From an uncultured Muribaculaceae bacterium (lineage in GTDB: Bacteria > Bacteroidota > Bacteroidia > Bacteroidales > Muribaculaceae), in assembly GCA_910579845.1 (NCBI GenBank), contig CAJTWL010000018.1:1-42574 (forward strand): 42,574 nt of DNA. The letters run 5' to 3'. Below, one piece after another: positions 32,110 through 40,753 of the stretch. Below the pieces are notes generated by a model. It was not told the DNA's origin and did not search any database. It was given only the letters and a program-made list of their open reading frames with translations. The position numbers were made by a program, and so were the translations under genes. Each line of letters starts with the position of its first letter. The stretch's first letter is position 1.

Positions 32110-33540
32110 ATGTATAATATCAGTTACATAGTAAATATAGCCATACTCATAGCTTATGCAATCACCATTATAAGCTGTGTTGCCGTGGTGCTTAAAGAGA
32201 ACAGAAACCCCATACGCTCACTGGCATGGGTTATTGCTCTGATTTTTCTCCCTTTGGTCGGACTGATTTTCTACCTCTTTTTCGGAAGGAATCTCCGTGG
32301 AGAACATATGATATCCAGAATGAACAAGCGTAAGATGCTCAGTCATATGACTCCGTCGCATGTAAACATTTCCAATCTGGATCTTACCCCGGCGGCAAAG
32401 AATCTTATAAAACTCGGAAGATCGCTTAATTCGTCATTTTACACCGAAAACAATCTTATTGAAATATTCACCAACGGTGCCGACAAATTCAATGCCCTGA
32501 AACGGGATCTCATGCTGGCCCGCAAATCGATATATCTGCAGTATTATATATTCTCGGATGACAAGATCGGCACAGAGATCTCGGAAATACTTATAAACAA
32601 AGCCAAAGAGGGTGTTGAAGTAAAAGTAATCTACGACCATATCGGAAGTTTCGGAGCGAAGAATAAATTCTTCAAGAGAATGCAGGAAAACGGAATTGAT
32701 GTGCATCCATTTTTCCGTGTCAACTTCCCACAGCTGGCAAACCGTATAAACTGGCGCAATCACCGCAAGCTCGTTGTGATAGACCGGGAAACCGGATATA
32801 TCGGAGGGATGAATATCGCCGACAGATATGTCTACGGAGGAGATGACGGCGCGCCATGGCGCGACACACACTTCCGGATTAAAGGGGATATAGTTGAGGC
32901 TCTCGCCTATTCGTTTGTAGTCGACTGGAACTTCAAGAATAACGCAGAAACGATGGAATTTCCGAAATTCAAAAAAAACCGGCTAAAAAACAGCACGGGC
33001 ATGCAGCTGATAAGTTCCGGTCCCACAGATTCCTGGGATAGCCTCGCGCTATGCTTCCACCGCGCAATCTCCGGAGCAACCCGATCCATATATATCCAGA
33101 GCCCGTATTTCCTGCCTACAGATGCCCTGCAACATGCATTGGAAGCCGCGGCGCTCTCCAAAATAGATGTACGGATAATGATACCGGGACACAATGACTC
33201 AAAAATGCTGCAGTATGCCGCCAATTCCTATATCACTCAATGTCTTAAGGTTGGAATAAAAGTATATCAATACAATCCGGGAATGCTTCACGCAAAGGCA
33301 ATCATAATCGATGAGGACATAGTAATCGCAGGTTCTACAAATTTTGATTACCGGAGTTTCGAAAATAACTTTGAATGCAGTCTCATCATATACGATAAAG
33401 ACGTTAACAAACAGATGCGCGACATCTTTTTTGATGATCTGTCGCGTTGCACGAAACTTAATTTCCCGACATGGAGAAAACGACCTCTGCCTCAACGGAT
33501 GCTTGAATCCATACTCAGGCTTGTCTCTCCTATTCTCTGA
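32110..33540 (+). CDS. cls: Cardiolipin synthase (phospholipase D family)
   Basis: A 476-residue membrane enzyme that should join two phosphatidylglycerols, or a related pair, into cardiolipin. It has two N-terminal membrane helices (about 5-25 and 37-57, ending in FYLFFGRN, a typical Cls start) and two HKD motifs: His218-Lys220-Asp225 (NHRKLVVIDRETGYIGGMN) and His394-Lys396-Asp401 (HAKAIIIDEDIVIAGSTNFD). The ATG at 32110 is the start; the TTG one codon earlier is less likely. It probably forms an operon with the glycerophosphodiesterase upstream and the Rossmann-fold gene 11 nt downstream. Confidence 0.95.
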   Translation: MYNISYIVNIAILIAYAITIISCVAVVLKENRNPIRSLAWVIALIFLPLVGLIFYLFFGRNLRGEHMISRMNKRKMLSHMTPSHVNISNLDLTPAAKNLIKLGRSLNSSFYTENNLIEIFTNGADKFNALKRDLMLARKSIYLQYYIFSDDKIGTEISEILINKAKEGVEVKVIYDHIGSFGAKNKFFKRMQENGIDVHPFFRVNFPQLANRINWRNHRKLVVIDRETGYIGGMNIADRYVYGGDDGAPWRDTHFRIKGDIVEALAYSFVVDWNFKNNAETMEFPKFKKNRLKNSTGMQLISSGPTDSWDSLALCFHRAISGATRSIYIQSPYFLPTDALQHALEAAALSKIDVRIMIPGHNDSKMLQYAANSYITQCLKVGIKVYQYNPGMLHAKAIIIDEDIVIAGSTNFDYRSFENNFECSLIIYDKDVNKQMRDIFFDDLSRCTKLNFPTWRKRPLPQRMLESILRLVSPIL

Positions 33541-33551
33541 CAAAACACATA

Positions 33552-34220
33552 ATGGCTGACAACTATCTTGAGAAACGCATGGAAGAACTCAGAAGCGGTA
33601 AAACAGCTTCCAAAGCTCCACATACAGGTTCCATAGCCAACACGCTGCAATTTGCATTTCCATCAAAGAGAATTCTTATAATAAACGGATTTTCAGCTGA
33701 AGGCTACCATGTAGCTGAATCATTCAGAAGAGCCGGTTCCAGGGTCTCTTTTATGTCAGAGGCTGATAACGAGAGGGACGAGTCCTATATACGCAAAGCC
33801 GGAGATGCAGGATATATGATATGCCGTGCCGTGTCATGCGAATCTCTTACACGAACAATAAAGTGTATTCTTTCACAGTGGAGAAGTATCGATATAATAA
33901 TAGATTTCGGATCCGGCTTGTCGGATAAGATTATACCGATCATCCGCGATTATCTTAACCGACAGCCATCGCACAGTGACTATCAGACGCGTACTATCAC
34001 GGTCGAAAAAATAGAAAATGACAAGAGTCCCGTTACTATACAGATTCAATCTGATGTTGCCTCTGCCGGAGCTTCACTCCCTTCCCACACTTTCCACATC
34101 CGATACACCCAATGCTATGATTCTTGTGAACAACTAAAACGTATGATTCAGTTCCTGTCCCTACCCGAGGTCTCCTTCCTATTGCCAATCTCACAGCGAC
34201 AGACAAACCCAAGAAAATAA
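33552..34220 (+). CDS. Rossmann-fold (SDR-like) hypothetical protein
   Basis: A 222-residue protein beginning MADNYLEKRMEELRSGK. A central segment KRILIINGFSAEGYHVAESFRRAGSRVSFMSE looks like a nucleotide-binding Rossmann start with a degenerate glycine loop (NGFSAEG). The catalytic YxxxK pair of short-chain dehydrogenases is not visible, so activity is doubtful. Similar-looking short proteins occur in other Bacteroidales. It starts 11 nt after the cardiolipin synthase stop. A hairpin terminator shared with rplQ follows. Confidence 0.6.
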   Translation: MADNYLEKRMEELRSGKTASKAPHTGSIANTLQFAFPSKRILIINGFSAEGYHVAESFRRAGSRVSFMSEADNERDESYIRKAGDAGYMICRAVSCESLTRTIKCILSQWRSIDIIIDFGSGLSDKIIPIIRDYLNRQPSHSDYQTRTITVEKIENDKSPVTIQIQSDVASAGASLPSHTFHIRYTQCYDSCEQLKRMIQFLSLPEVSFLLPISQRQTNPRK

Positions 34221-34235
34221 GAAACTGTAAAATAA

Positions 34236-34271
34236 TGAAACAGGCTTTCGCAATTGCGGAAACCTGTTTCA
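34236..34271. terminator. Bidirectional terminator between converging genes
   Basis: TGAAACAGG (34236-34244) pairs with CCTGTTTCA (34263-34271), and the enclosed bases (TTTCGCAATTGCGGAAA) extend the stem. It lies between the Rossmann-fold gene and the end of the ribosomal operon. Confidence 0.75.
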
Positions 34272-34301
34272 TATATAGGATTAAATAATTTAAGCTGTAT
34301 A

Positions 34302-34832
34302 TTACTCAGCTTTCTCCTCTGCCGGAGCTTCTGCCACAGGAGCCTCGGTTGCCGGAGCTTCTTCAGCCTTTGTTTCAGTTGCGGGAGCTGTCTCGGTCGC
34401 AGGAGCGGCTTTCTTTGAGCGTGAACGACGTGTTGTCTTAGCTTTCTTGGGAGCCGCTGCCTCGAGCATGTTCTCATTGAAATCAACGAATTCAATCATG
34501 CACATTTCAGCATTATCACCAAGGCGATTGCCGGTCTTCAGGATACGCAGATAACCTCCGGGGCGCTCAGCCACTTTCTCTGAAATCGGGCCAAACAATT
34601 CCTTAACAGCCTCCTTGTTCTGAAGGTAGCTGAACACGATGCGACGGTTCTGCATATCATCTTTTTTCGCACGAGTGATCAACGGCTCTGCGAAAACTCT
34701 CAACGCTTTTGCTTTTGCCACAGTCGTAAATATTCTCTTATGTGCTATAAGAGCAATCGCAAGGTTTTTGAGAAGAGCCTCGCGGTGTCCCTTCTTGCGG
34801 CTGAGGTGGTTGAATTTTTTATTATGTCTCAT
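34302..34832 (-). CDS. rplQ: 50S ribosomal protein L17 with long C-terminal tail
   Basis: A 176-residue protein. Residues 1-120 are the usual L17 fold (MRHNKKFNHLSRKKGHREALLKNLA, FAEPLITRAKKDD, ENMLEA); L17 sits near the exit tunnel of the large subunit. The last 50 or so residues are a low-complexity Ala/Pro/Glu/Thr-rich tail after a short Lys/Arg block (KKAKTTRRSRSKKAAP). Such tails occur in Bacteroidota L17, but their role is unknown. It is the last gene of the alpha operon, 6 nt after rpoA. Confidence 0.97.
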   Translation of the reverse strand: MRHNKKFNHLSRKKGHREALLKNLAIALIAHKRIFTTVAKAKALRVFAEPLITRAKKDDMQNRRIVFSYLQNKEAVKELFGPISEKVAERPGGYLRILKTGNRLGDNAEMCMIEFVDFNENMLEAAAPKKAKTTRRSRSKKAAPATETAPATETKAEEAPATEAPVAEAPAEEKAE

Positions 34833-34838
34833 TGGGAA

Positions 34839-35837
34839 TTAGTCTTTGTCTAATTTATATTTTGAAATATCCATTCCGAAGGAAAGGTTAAGCTTGTCAA
34901 GAAGTTCATCGAGCTCACTGAGCGATTTCTTTCCAAAGTTGCGGAACTTGAGCAGATCGTTCTTGTTGAATACAACGAGTTCCCCAAGAGTCTCCACTTC
35001 CGCGCTCTTCAAGCAGTTGAGGGCACGAACCGAAAGATCCATGTCGACAAGTTTGCTCTTAAGAAGCTGACGCATGTGAAGCACTTCCTCATCAAACTCC
35101 TCGGAAGCATCCTCCTGCGGAGATTCGAGAGAGATCTTCTCATCGCTGAACATCATGAAATGCTGAATGAGGATCTTGGCGGCTTCTTTCAATGCCTCCT
35201 TAGGCATAATAGAACCGTCTGTGGTAACCTCCATCAACAATTTCTCGTAGTCTGTTTTCTGTTCCACACGGTAGTTCTCAATGGAATATTTCACGTTCTT
35301 GATCGGTGTGTAGATTGAGTCGATCGCTATCTCATTAAGAGAGTTTGCAGCCAGCATCTCGCGGTTCTCGTCTGCGGGAACCCATCCACGACCTTTGTTG
35401 ATTGTGAATTCCATTGTGAAACTTGCCGACGGATCAAGATGGCAAATCACTAATTCAGGATTCAACACCTCGAAATCGGAAAGAACCTTACCCAAGTCGC
35501 CTGCAGTGAAAACATCCGTTCCCGATACGCTGACCACACCTCTTTCGGTGTCATGTTCGGGGGTGAGTTGCTTAAATCTGATCTGTTTGAGGTTAAGAAT
35601 GATGTTTGTCACATCCTCCTTTACTCCGGGGATCGTGTCAAGTTCGTGAGCAACACCATCGATACGGATTGAGCAGATTGCAAAACCGCCGAGTGATGAG
35701 AGAAGAATTCTTCTCAAAGCGTTTCCGATTGTCTGACCATATCCGGGCTCGAGCGGACGGAATTCAAATTTTCCGAAATTGTTGCTCGATTCAAGCATAA
35801 TCACCTTTTCGGGTTTTTGAAATGCTAAAATTGGCAT
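34839..35837 (-). CDS. rpoA: DNA-directed RNA polymerase subunit alpha
   Basis: A 332-residue alpha subunit with an N-terminal dimerisation domain (FEFRPLEPGYGQTIGNALRRILLSSL at about 24-50) and a C-terminal domain (about 255-325, LDMDLSVRALNCLKSAEVETLGELV and FRNFGKKSLSEL) for promoter UP elements and activators. The start MPILAFQKPEKV fits Bacteroidota RpoA, usually MAILAFQKP. It lies between rpsD (16 nt upstream) and rplQ. Confidence 0.98.
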   Translation of the reverse strand: MPILAFQKPEKVIMLESSNNFGKFEFRPLEPGYGQTIGNALRRILLSSLGGFAICSIRIDGVAHELDTIPGVKEDVTNIILNLKQIRFKQLTPEHDTERGVVSVSGTDVFTAGDLGKVLSDFEVLNPELVICHLDPSASFTMEFTINKGRGWVPADENREMLAANSLNEIAIDSIYTPIKNVKYSIENYRVEQKTDYEKLLMEVTTDGSIMPKEALKEAAKILIQHFMMFSDEKISLESPQEDASEEFDEEVLHMRQLLKSKLVDMDLSVRALNCLKSAEVETLGELVVFNKNDLLKFRNFGKKSLSELDELLDKLNLSFGMDISKYKLDKD

Positions 35838-35853
35838 GGGTATTCAGTTTTTA

Positions 35854-36459
35854 TTATTTAGAATAGAGTTCGACGATCAATTGCTCCTTGATAGTCTCAG
35901 GAATATCTTCGCGCTGCGGCAGGTGAAGGAACTTACCGGTCTTTGCACTTTCATCCCATTCAATCCAAGGATATTTGCTGTGGTTGAAACCTGCGAGTGC
36001 ATCTGCAATCACCTCAAGTGATTTTGATTTCTCCCGAACAGCGACAACATCTCCTGGAAGAACCTTATAGGAGGGGATATTGACCAATTTTCCGTTTACT
36101 GTTATGTGTTTGTGAAGCACAAGCTGACGGGCTGCAGGACGTGTAGGAGCCATACCGAGACGGTAAACCACATTGTCCAGACGGCTCTCAAGCAACTGCA
36201 GGAGAACCTCACCGGTAATACCTTTGGTACGCGCTGCTTTCTCAAACAGGTTGCGGAACTGACGTTCCAGTACACCGTATGTATATTTTGCTTTCTGCTT
36301 CTCGCGCAACTGAAGACCATACTCAGAGGTCTTGCGGCGGCGATTCACGCCATGCTGTCCCGGCGGATAGTTTTTCTTAGCCAGAACTTTGTCATCACCA
36401 TAAATCGGCTCACCGAATTTACGTGCGATCTTTGTTTTTGGGCCTGTGTATCTTGCCAT
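35854..36459 (-). CDS. rpsD: 30S ribosomal protein S4
   Basis: A 201-residue S4 with the start MARYTGPKTKIARKFGEPI, the S4 RNA-binding domain at about 92-155 (LLQLLESRLDNVVYRLGMAPTRPAARQLV) and the usual C-terminal end. S4 nucleates assembly of the 30S body. In many bacteria it also represses its own operon by binding a leader; the 153-nt gap before this gene contains an inverted repeat that could serve so. Confidence 0.98.
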   Translation of the reverse strand: MARYTGPKTKIARKFGEPIYGDDKVLAKKNYPPGQHGVNRRRKTSEYGLQLREKQKAKYTYGVLERQFRNLFEKAARTKGITGEVLLQLLESRLDNVVYRLGMAPTRPAARQLVLHKHITVNGKLVNIPSYKVLPGDVVAVREKSKSLEVIADALAGFNHSKYPWIEWDESAKTGKFLHLPQREDIPETIKEQLIVELYSK

Positions 36460-36512
36460 TTCTTTTTTGCTTTTTTATCTTCCCGTCACCTGCTCCCTCT
36501 TAGCGCAGCCGC

Positions 36513-36542
36513 GATTGTCGAGAGAAAGTGAAGCTGACAATC
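36513..36542 (-). promoter_or_regulatory. Inverted repeat in the leader of rpsD
   Basis: GATTGTC (36513-36519) and GACAATC (36536-36542), seven perfect pairs with a 16-nt loop, lie in the largest gap between rpsK and rpsD. It is a candidate S4 autoregulatory site or processing hairpin; no consensus promoter is obvious in the gap. Confidence 0.35.
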
Positions 36543-36612
36543 TATTCGCATTCAAGGCTCGGATCAGAGAAATTTGATATTAATCTGTTATTCTACGATT
36601 ACTATCGGATAA

Positions 36613-37002
36613 TTAGACTCTTCTTCTTTTCGGAGGACGGCAACCGTTATGCGGTAGCGGTGTAACGTCAACGATCTCCGTAACTTCTATACCTGCGCCA
36701 TGCACGGTACGGATTGCTGATTCACGACCATTGCCCGGACCCTTAACATACGCCTTAACTTTGCGCAAACCGAGGTCGTAAGCGACTTTAGCGCAATCCT
36801 GCGCTGCCATCTGGGCTGCATAAGGTGTGTTCTTTTTTGAGCCACGGAAGCCCATTTTGCCGGCTGATGACCAGGAGATCACCTGACCTTCGCCATTGGC
36901 AAGACACACGATGATGTTGTTGAAAGAGCTATGCACATGAAGCTGACCTGTTCCGTCAACCTTGACATTCCTCTTTTTAGATGCGACTGTCTTTTTTGCC
37001 AT
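36613..37002 (-). CDS. rpsK: 30S ribosomal protein S11
   Basis: A 129-residue S11 with its conserved blocks VHSSFNNIIVCLANGEGQVISWSSAGKMGFRG and TPLPHNGCRPPKRRRV at the end. It lies on the 30S platform and contacts mRNA near the E site. It is 15 nt downstream of rpsM and 153 nt before rpsD. Confidence 0.98.
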   Translation of the reverse strand: MAKKTVASKKRNVKVDGTGQLHVHSSFNNIIVCLANGEGQVISWSSAGKMGFRGSKKNTPYAAQMAAQDCAKVAYDLGLRKVKAYVKGPGNGRESAIRTVHGAGIEVTEIVDVTPLPHNGCRPPKRRRV

Positions 37003-37017
37003 ACTTTAATAATTATT

Positions 37018-37398
37018 TTACTTAGTAGCTTTCTTCTTGTTAGCAACAGTTTTCTTACGTCCTTTACGTGTACGGGCATTGTTCTTTGTGCTCTGTCCGC
37101 GCAAAGGCAAACCGATACGGTGACGGATACCACGGTAGCAACCTATATCCATCAGACGTTTGATATTCAACTGTATCTCTGAGCGGAGATCACCCTCCAC
37201 CTTGTAGTCCTGCTGGATAACCTCACGCACTGCTGCTGCCTGATCGTCTGTCCAGTCTTTGACTTTGATGTCGCGGTCAACACCTGCCTTTGTAAGGATG
37301 GTATTCGCGGCACTACGACCGATTCCGTAGATGTAAGTCAAGGCTATTTCGCCTCTTTTATTTTGCGGCAAGTCAACGCCGACAATTCTTACTGCCAT
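37018..37398 (-). CDS. rpsM: 30S ribosomal protein S13
   Basis: A 126-residue S13 in the 30S head that contacts the 50S subunit and P-site tRNA. It begins MAVRIVGVDLPQNKRGEIALTYIYGIGRS; YRGIRHRIGLPLRGQSTKNNARTRKG is near the C terminus. The start at 37398 is set by the family; the eight residues before it in the open frame come from leader DNA. It has its own consensus promoter just upstream, so the alpha part of the operon can be expressed separately. Confidence 0.98.
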   Translation of the reverse strand: MAVRIVGVDLPQNKRGEIALTYIYGIGRSAANTILTKAGVDRDIKVKDWTDDQAAAVREVIQQDYKVEGDLRSEIQLNIKRLMDIGCYRGIRHRIGLPLRGQSTKNNARTRKGRKKTVANKKKATK

Positions 37399-37419
37399 AT
37401 TATATTTGCAAATTTTTTG

Positions 37420-37450
37420 CAAAGTTAATAATCATGCGTTTAAATTGAAA
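37420..37450 (-). promoter_or_regulatory. Internal promoter before rpsM
   Basis: Minus strand: TTTC (37447-37450), a 19-nt spacer and TAACTTTG (37420-37427). One base off at -33 and an exact -7 box. It sits in a 167-nt gap between rpmJ and rpsM and would split the spc and alpha gene sets. Confidence 0.65.
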
Positions 37451-37565
37451 ATTTCACTGTCAATTTTTGACGCCAGCACTCATTACGGGGTCAATTTCTA
37501 TTAAATTTTTACCTTTTTGATCCCCGCGCACCCGTTTAAGCGGATTACAAAGAATGCTTGAATTA

Positions 37566-37682
37566 TTAACCTTGACGGGTTTTAAATTTAGGGTTCTTTT
37601 TGTTTATTACGTAAAGGCGTCCTTTGCGACGTACAATCTTGCTGTCGGCAGTACGTTTCTTCACTGATGCTCTAACTTTCAT
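37566..37682 (-). CDS. rpmJ: 50S ribosomal protein L36
   Basis: A 38-residue protein: MKVRASVKKRTADSKIVRRK, then GRLYVINKKNPKFKTRQG. This is the L36 pattern. The zinc-binding cysteines of the classical form are absent (Ala-Ser where C+ forms have Cys), so this is the zinc-independent C- type common in Bacteroidota. It lies between infA (12 nt) and the rpsM promoter region. Confidence 0.95.
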   Translation of the reverse strand: MKVRASVKKRTADSKIVRRKGRLYVINKKNPKFKTRQG

Positions 37683-37694
37683 ATCTTTTTATTT

Positions 37695-37913
37695 TTACTT
37701 ATATCTGAATGATATTCTTCCTTTGCTCAGATCATAGGGAGACATCTCAACCTTAACCTTGTCACCGGGAAGAATTTTGATATAGTGCATTCTCATCTTG
37801 CCTGATATGTGAGCCGTAATCTCATGCCCGTTCTCAAGCTCGACCTTGAACATTGCATTTGACAATGCCTCGAGAATCACTCCGTCTATCTCTATTGCTG
37901 CCTGTTTAGCCAT
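37695..37913 (-). CDS. infA: Translation initiation factor IF-1
   Basis: A 72-residue IF-1: one OB-fold domain, MAKQAAIEIDGVILEALSNAMFKVELENGHEITAHISGKMRMHYIKILPGDKVKVEMSPYDLSKGRISFR is the whole length pattern of the family, here recognised by its HISGKMRMHYIKILPGDKV core. It binds the 30S A site with IF-2 and IF-3 during initiation. It is 37 nt after map and 12 nt before rpmJ. Confidence 0.98.
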   Translation of the reverse strand: MAKQAAIEIDGVILEALSNAMFKVELENGHEITAHISGKMRMHYIKILPGDKVKVEMSPYDLSKGRISFRYK

Positions 37914-37950
37914 ATTCTTAAAAAACTTTGATTTATCTCTTCCTGTATTT

Positions 37951-38730
37951 TCACTGTCTGTCTGCCAGAGACTCCTCTATATAACGGAATGTGGTAAGTA
38001 TTCTGGGATCAGCATCCGTTATCGCTATGGTATGCTCGAAATGTGCTGAAGGCTTGCGGTCTTTTGTACGACACTGCCAGCCGTCGCGCGAGATAACGAT
38101 ATTCTTGCTTCCAAGATTGATCATCGGCTCTATTGCAATGCACATGCCGGGCTTCAGCAACGGTCCGATTCCCCGACGCCCGTAGTTGGGCACTTCCGGA
38201 TCCTCATGCATGCTCTTGCCGATACCGTGACCACACATCTCGCGTACCACACTATATCCATGATGTTCGCAGAAAGTCTGAACGGCATTTGATATATCGC
38301 CGATTCTCTTCCCGACCCTCGCCACTTCTATTCCTTTATAAAGAGATTCCTTTGTTATTTCCAACAGAGCCTCGGTTTTAGGATCGATCCCGCCTACAGC
38401 GAATGTATAGCAGGAATCACCGTGAAAACCGTCAAGCTCGGCAACACAGTCTGTTCCGACAATATCCCCCTCTTTGAGTACATAGTCGGACGGGAAACCG
38501 TGAACAACCGTCTCATTGACCTCAATACAGAGAGTTCCCGGGAAACCGTGATAACCCAAGCATGAGGGCTTACCCCCGTTGTCGAGGATAAACTCTCTTG
38601 CAATGGTATCAAGTTTCATAGTGGTCACACCCGGCATCACCCATTTGGCGACTTCACCGAGTGTCCGGCTTACAAGATCGCAAGCCTTTGCCACTTTCTC
38701 TATTTCCTCTGCAGTCTTGAGATAAATCAT
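37951..38730 (-). CDS. map: Methionine aminopeptidase, type I
   Basis: A 259-residue type I enzyme that removes the N-terminal Met from nascent proteins, using two divalent metals. Conserved blocks are CLGYHGFPGTLCIEVNETVVHGFPSD, the metal ligands in GTDCVAELDGFHGDSCYTF, CGHGIGKSMHEDPEVPNYG, and AIEPMINLGS. The second Asp ligand is in HGDSCYTF. It is embedded in the ribosomal operon between secY and infA, a normal place in many bacteria. Confidence 0.97.
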   Translation of the reverse strand: MIYLKTAEEIEKVAKACDLVSRTLGEVAKWVMPGVTTMKLDTIAREFILDNGGKPSCLGYHGFPGTLCIEVNETVVHGFPSDYVLKEGDIVGTDCVAELDGFHGDSCYTFAVGGIDPKTEALLEITKESLYKGIEVARVGKRIGDISNAVQTFCEHHGYSVVREMCGHGIGKSMHEDPEVPNYGRRGIGPLLKPGMCIAIEPMINLGSKNIVISRDGWQCRTKDRKPSAHFEHTIAITDADPRILTTFRYIEESLADRQ

Positions 38731-38756
38731 ATCTATTAGCCTACAAGTTACAATTT

Positions 38757-40094
38757 TCAGAAGGCGCTGTTGCCCGTGGTACGCCCTTTGATTCTGCCGT
38801 CTTTCATCAATCCGTCATAGTTGCGCATGAGCAGATGACCCTCTATGATGCGGAGAGTGTCGAGTATCACACCTACAAGGATCAGCAGTGAAGTGCCGCC
38901 GAAGAAAGATGCGAAATTACGGTTCAGTCCGCAGATGTGGGCAATTGCCGGCAAGATAGCCACAATGCCGAGGAAAATAGATCCGGGCAAAGTGATGCGC
39001 GACATAATCGAGTCAAGATAATCTATTGTGGGCTTACCCGGCTTAATGCCCGGGATGAAGCCATTGTTGCGTTTCATATCCTCGGCCATCTGTGCAGGAC
39101 GCACTGTGATAGCGGTATAGAAATATGTGAACGCTACAATCATGACAAAGTAGATCGCATTATACCAGAAACCGTACATATCGGTCAATGCTCCGAAGAA
39201 TCCGGTGTGGCTTGTGCTGAATCCAACCAAAGTGACAGGGATAAACATAATTGCCTGCGCAAAGATGATCGGCATCACTCCGGCCGCATTCACTTTCAAA
39301 GGAATGTACTGGCGGGCACCACCATATTGCTTGTTGCCGACAACACGTTTGGCGTACTGTACAGGCACCTTACGGGTTCCCTGCACGAGCAGTACGGCAC
39401 CGGCAATCACGGCAAGCAGGATGATGATCTCCACGAGGAAGAGCACCAGACCACCGGCCTGGGCATTCATCAAACGTCCTGTAAATTCCTGGAAGAATGC
39501 TTCAGGCAGACGGGCGATGATACCGATAAGGATGATGAACGATATACCGTTGCCTACACCCTTCTGGTCTATTCTCTCACCAAGCCACATGATAAACATG
39601 GAGCCGGCTGCAAGAACTATTGTCATGAACATTATTGTCCATACGCCCATCTCTACATGGCCGCCTGCCGCCTGAACCTGATATTTCAGATTCATTAAGT
39701 AAGCCGGACCCTGGAGCACAAGAATGAACACTGTCAGGTAACGGGTATACTGGTTGAGTTTCATTCTTCCGCTTTCACCCTCGCGCTGCATCTTCTGAAA
39801 TGCAGGGAGTACCATGCCAAGAAGCTGTATCACAATAGAAGCCGTGATATAAGGCATGATACCGAGCGCAAAGATAGAAGCCTGGGAGAAGGCGCCTCCC
39901 GAGAACATATCGAGAAGCTGCATCAGACCGTCGGCAGTGAAATTCTTAAGCGCCATAAGCTCGTCCGGATTAATGCCCGGAAGAACCACGTAGCACCCGA
40001 AGCGATAGATGATCACAAGAAGAAGAGTGATACCTATTCTTTTGCGAAGATCCTCGACGCTCCAGATATTTTTTATTGTTTTAGTAAATCCCAT
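38757..40094 (-). CDS. secY: Protein translocase subunit SecY
   Basis: A 445-residue core of the Sec channel with 10 predicted membrane helices. The plug region follows TM1 (NFTADGLMQLLDMFSGGAFSQASIFALGIMPYI), and the cytoplasmic loop with the SecA/ribosome contact (LNQYTRYLTV, NGISFIILIGI) and PGIKPGKPTIDYLDSIMSRIT block are present. It works with SecE and SecG, not in this window. It is 26 nt before map and 12 nt after rplO. Confidence 0.98.
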   Translation of the reverse strand: MGFTKTIKNIWSVEDLRKRIGITLLLVIIYRFGCYVVLPGINPDELMALKNFTADGLMQLLDMFSGGAFSQASIFALGIMPYITASIVIQLLGMVLPAFQKMQREGESGRMKLNQYTRYLTVFILVLQGPAYLMNLKYQVQAAGGHVEMGVWTIMFMTIVLAAGSMFIMWLGERIDQKGVGNGISFIILIGIIARLPEAFFQEFTGRLMNAQAGGLVLFLVEIIILLAVIAGAVLLVQGTRKVPVQYAKRVVGNKQYGGARQYIPLKVNAAGVMPIIFAQAIMFIPVTLVGFSTSHTGFFGALTDMYGFWYNAIYFVMIVAFTYFYTAITVRPAQMAEDMKRNNGFIPGIKPGKPTIDYLDSIMSRITLPGSIFLGIVAILPAIAHICGLNRNFASFFGGTSLLILVGVILDTLRIIEGHLLMRNYDGLMKDGRIKGRTTGNSAF

Positions 40095-40106
40095 TGTAAA
40101 AAGTTG

Positions 40107-40553
40107 TTATTTTTTTGTTACGGTGCCTCCTGCTGCCACGATAGCATCCTCGGCAGCTTTAGAGAATGCATTGGCCTCAACTTCGAGTGCGCGGGTCACA
40201 GCGCCGTTTCCGAGCACTTTAACCAGAGCTTTCTTGTTTACGAGACCTGCATTGCGGAGATCCTCGACACTGATTTTGGTGAGGTTCTGGGCTGCTGCCA
40301 AAGTTTCGAGAGCGTCAAGGTTGATAGCTTTGAATTCAACACGGTTGATATTCTTGAAACCGAATTTAGGAACACGACGCTGCAATGGCATCTGACCACC
40401 TTCAAAACCTACCTTGTGAGAATAACCGGAACGAGACTTAGCACCCTTATGTCCTCGGGTGGAAGTGCCGCCGTAGCCCGAACCCGGACCACGACCTACT
40501 CTCTTGTCCTTCTTATTGGAGCCGACAGCCGGCTGTAAGTTATGTAATTCCAT
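40107..40553 (-). CDS. rplO: 50S ribosomal protein L15
   Basis: A 148-residue L15 in the large-subunit core. MELHNLQPAVGSNKKDKRVGRGPGSGYGGTSTRGHKG is the glycine-rich start, and GGQMPLQRRVPKFGF is the family signature. Position after rpmD (10 nt gap) and before secY is the standard order. Confidence 0.98.
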   Translation of the reverse strand: MELHNLQPAVGSNKKDKRVGRGPGSGYGGTSTRGHKGAKSRSGYSHKVGFEGGQMPLQRRVPKFGFKNINRVEFKAINLDALETLAAAQNLTKISVEDLRNAGLVNKKALVKVLGNGAVTRALEVEANAFSKAAEDAIVAAGGTVTKK

Positions 40554-40563
40554 TTCGCTGATT

Positions 40564-40743
40564 TTAGAGTTTTTCCACTTTCACTAAGTGATGAACTTTC
40601 TTTACCATTCCCAAAATAGAGGCACAATCCTCTTTTACCACAGAGTGGTTCATTTTGCGAATGCCGAGTGCATCGAGTGTGCGTTTCTGATCTTTCGGAG
40701 CATTGATGCGGCTCTTGATTTGTGTTATTTTTATCTGTGCCAT
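40564..40743 (-). CDS. rpmD: 50S ribosomal protein L30
   Basis: A 59-residue L30, starting MAQIKITQIKSRINAPKDQ with KRTLDALGIRKMNHSV in the middle and ending VHHLVKVEKL. It is a small structural large-subunit protein. The start is at 40743; it follows rpsE by 10 nt and precedes rplO by 10 nt. Confidence 0.97.
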   Translation of the reverse strand: MAQIKITQIKSRINAPKDQKRTLDALGIRKMNHSVVKEDCASILGMVKKVHHLVKVEKL

Positions 40744-40753
40744 ATCTTACTGC

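Noticed and set aside
38937..39698. Plus-strand open frame of 253 codons inside secY
   Set aside because: It is antisense to secY; its odd His/Arg/Asp-rich composition reflects the membrane-protein codons on the other strand.
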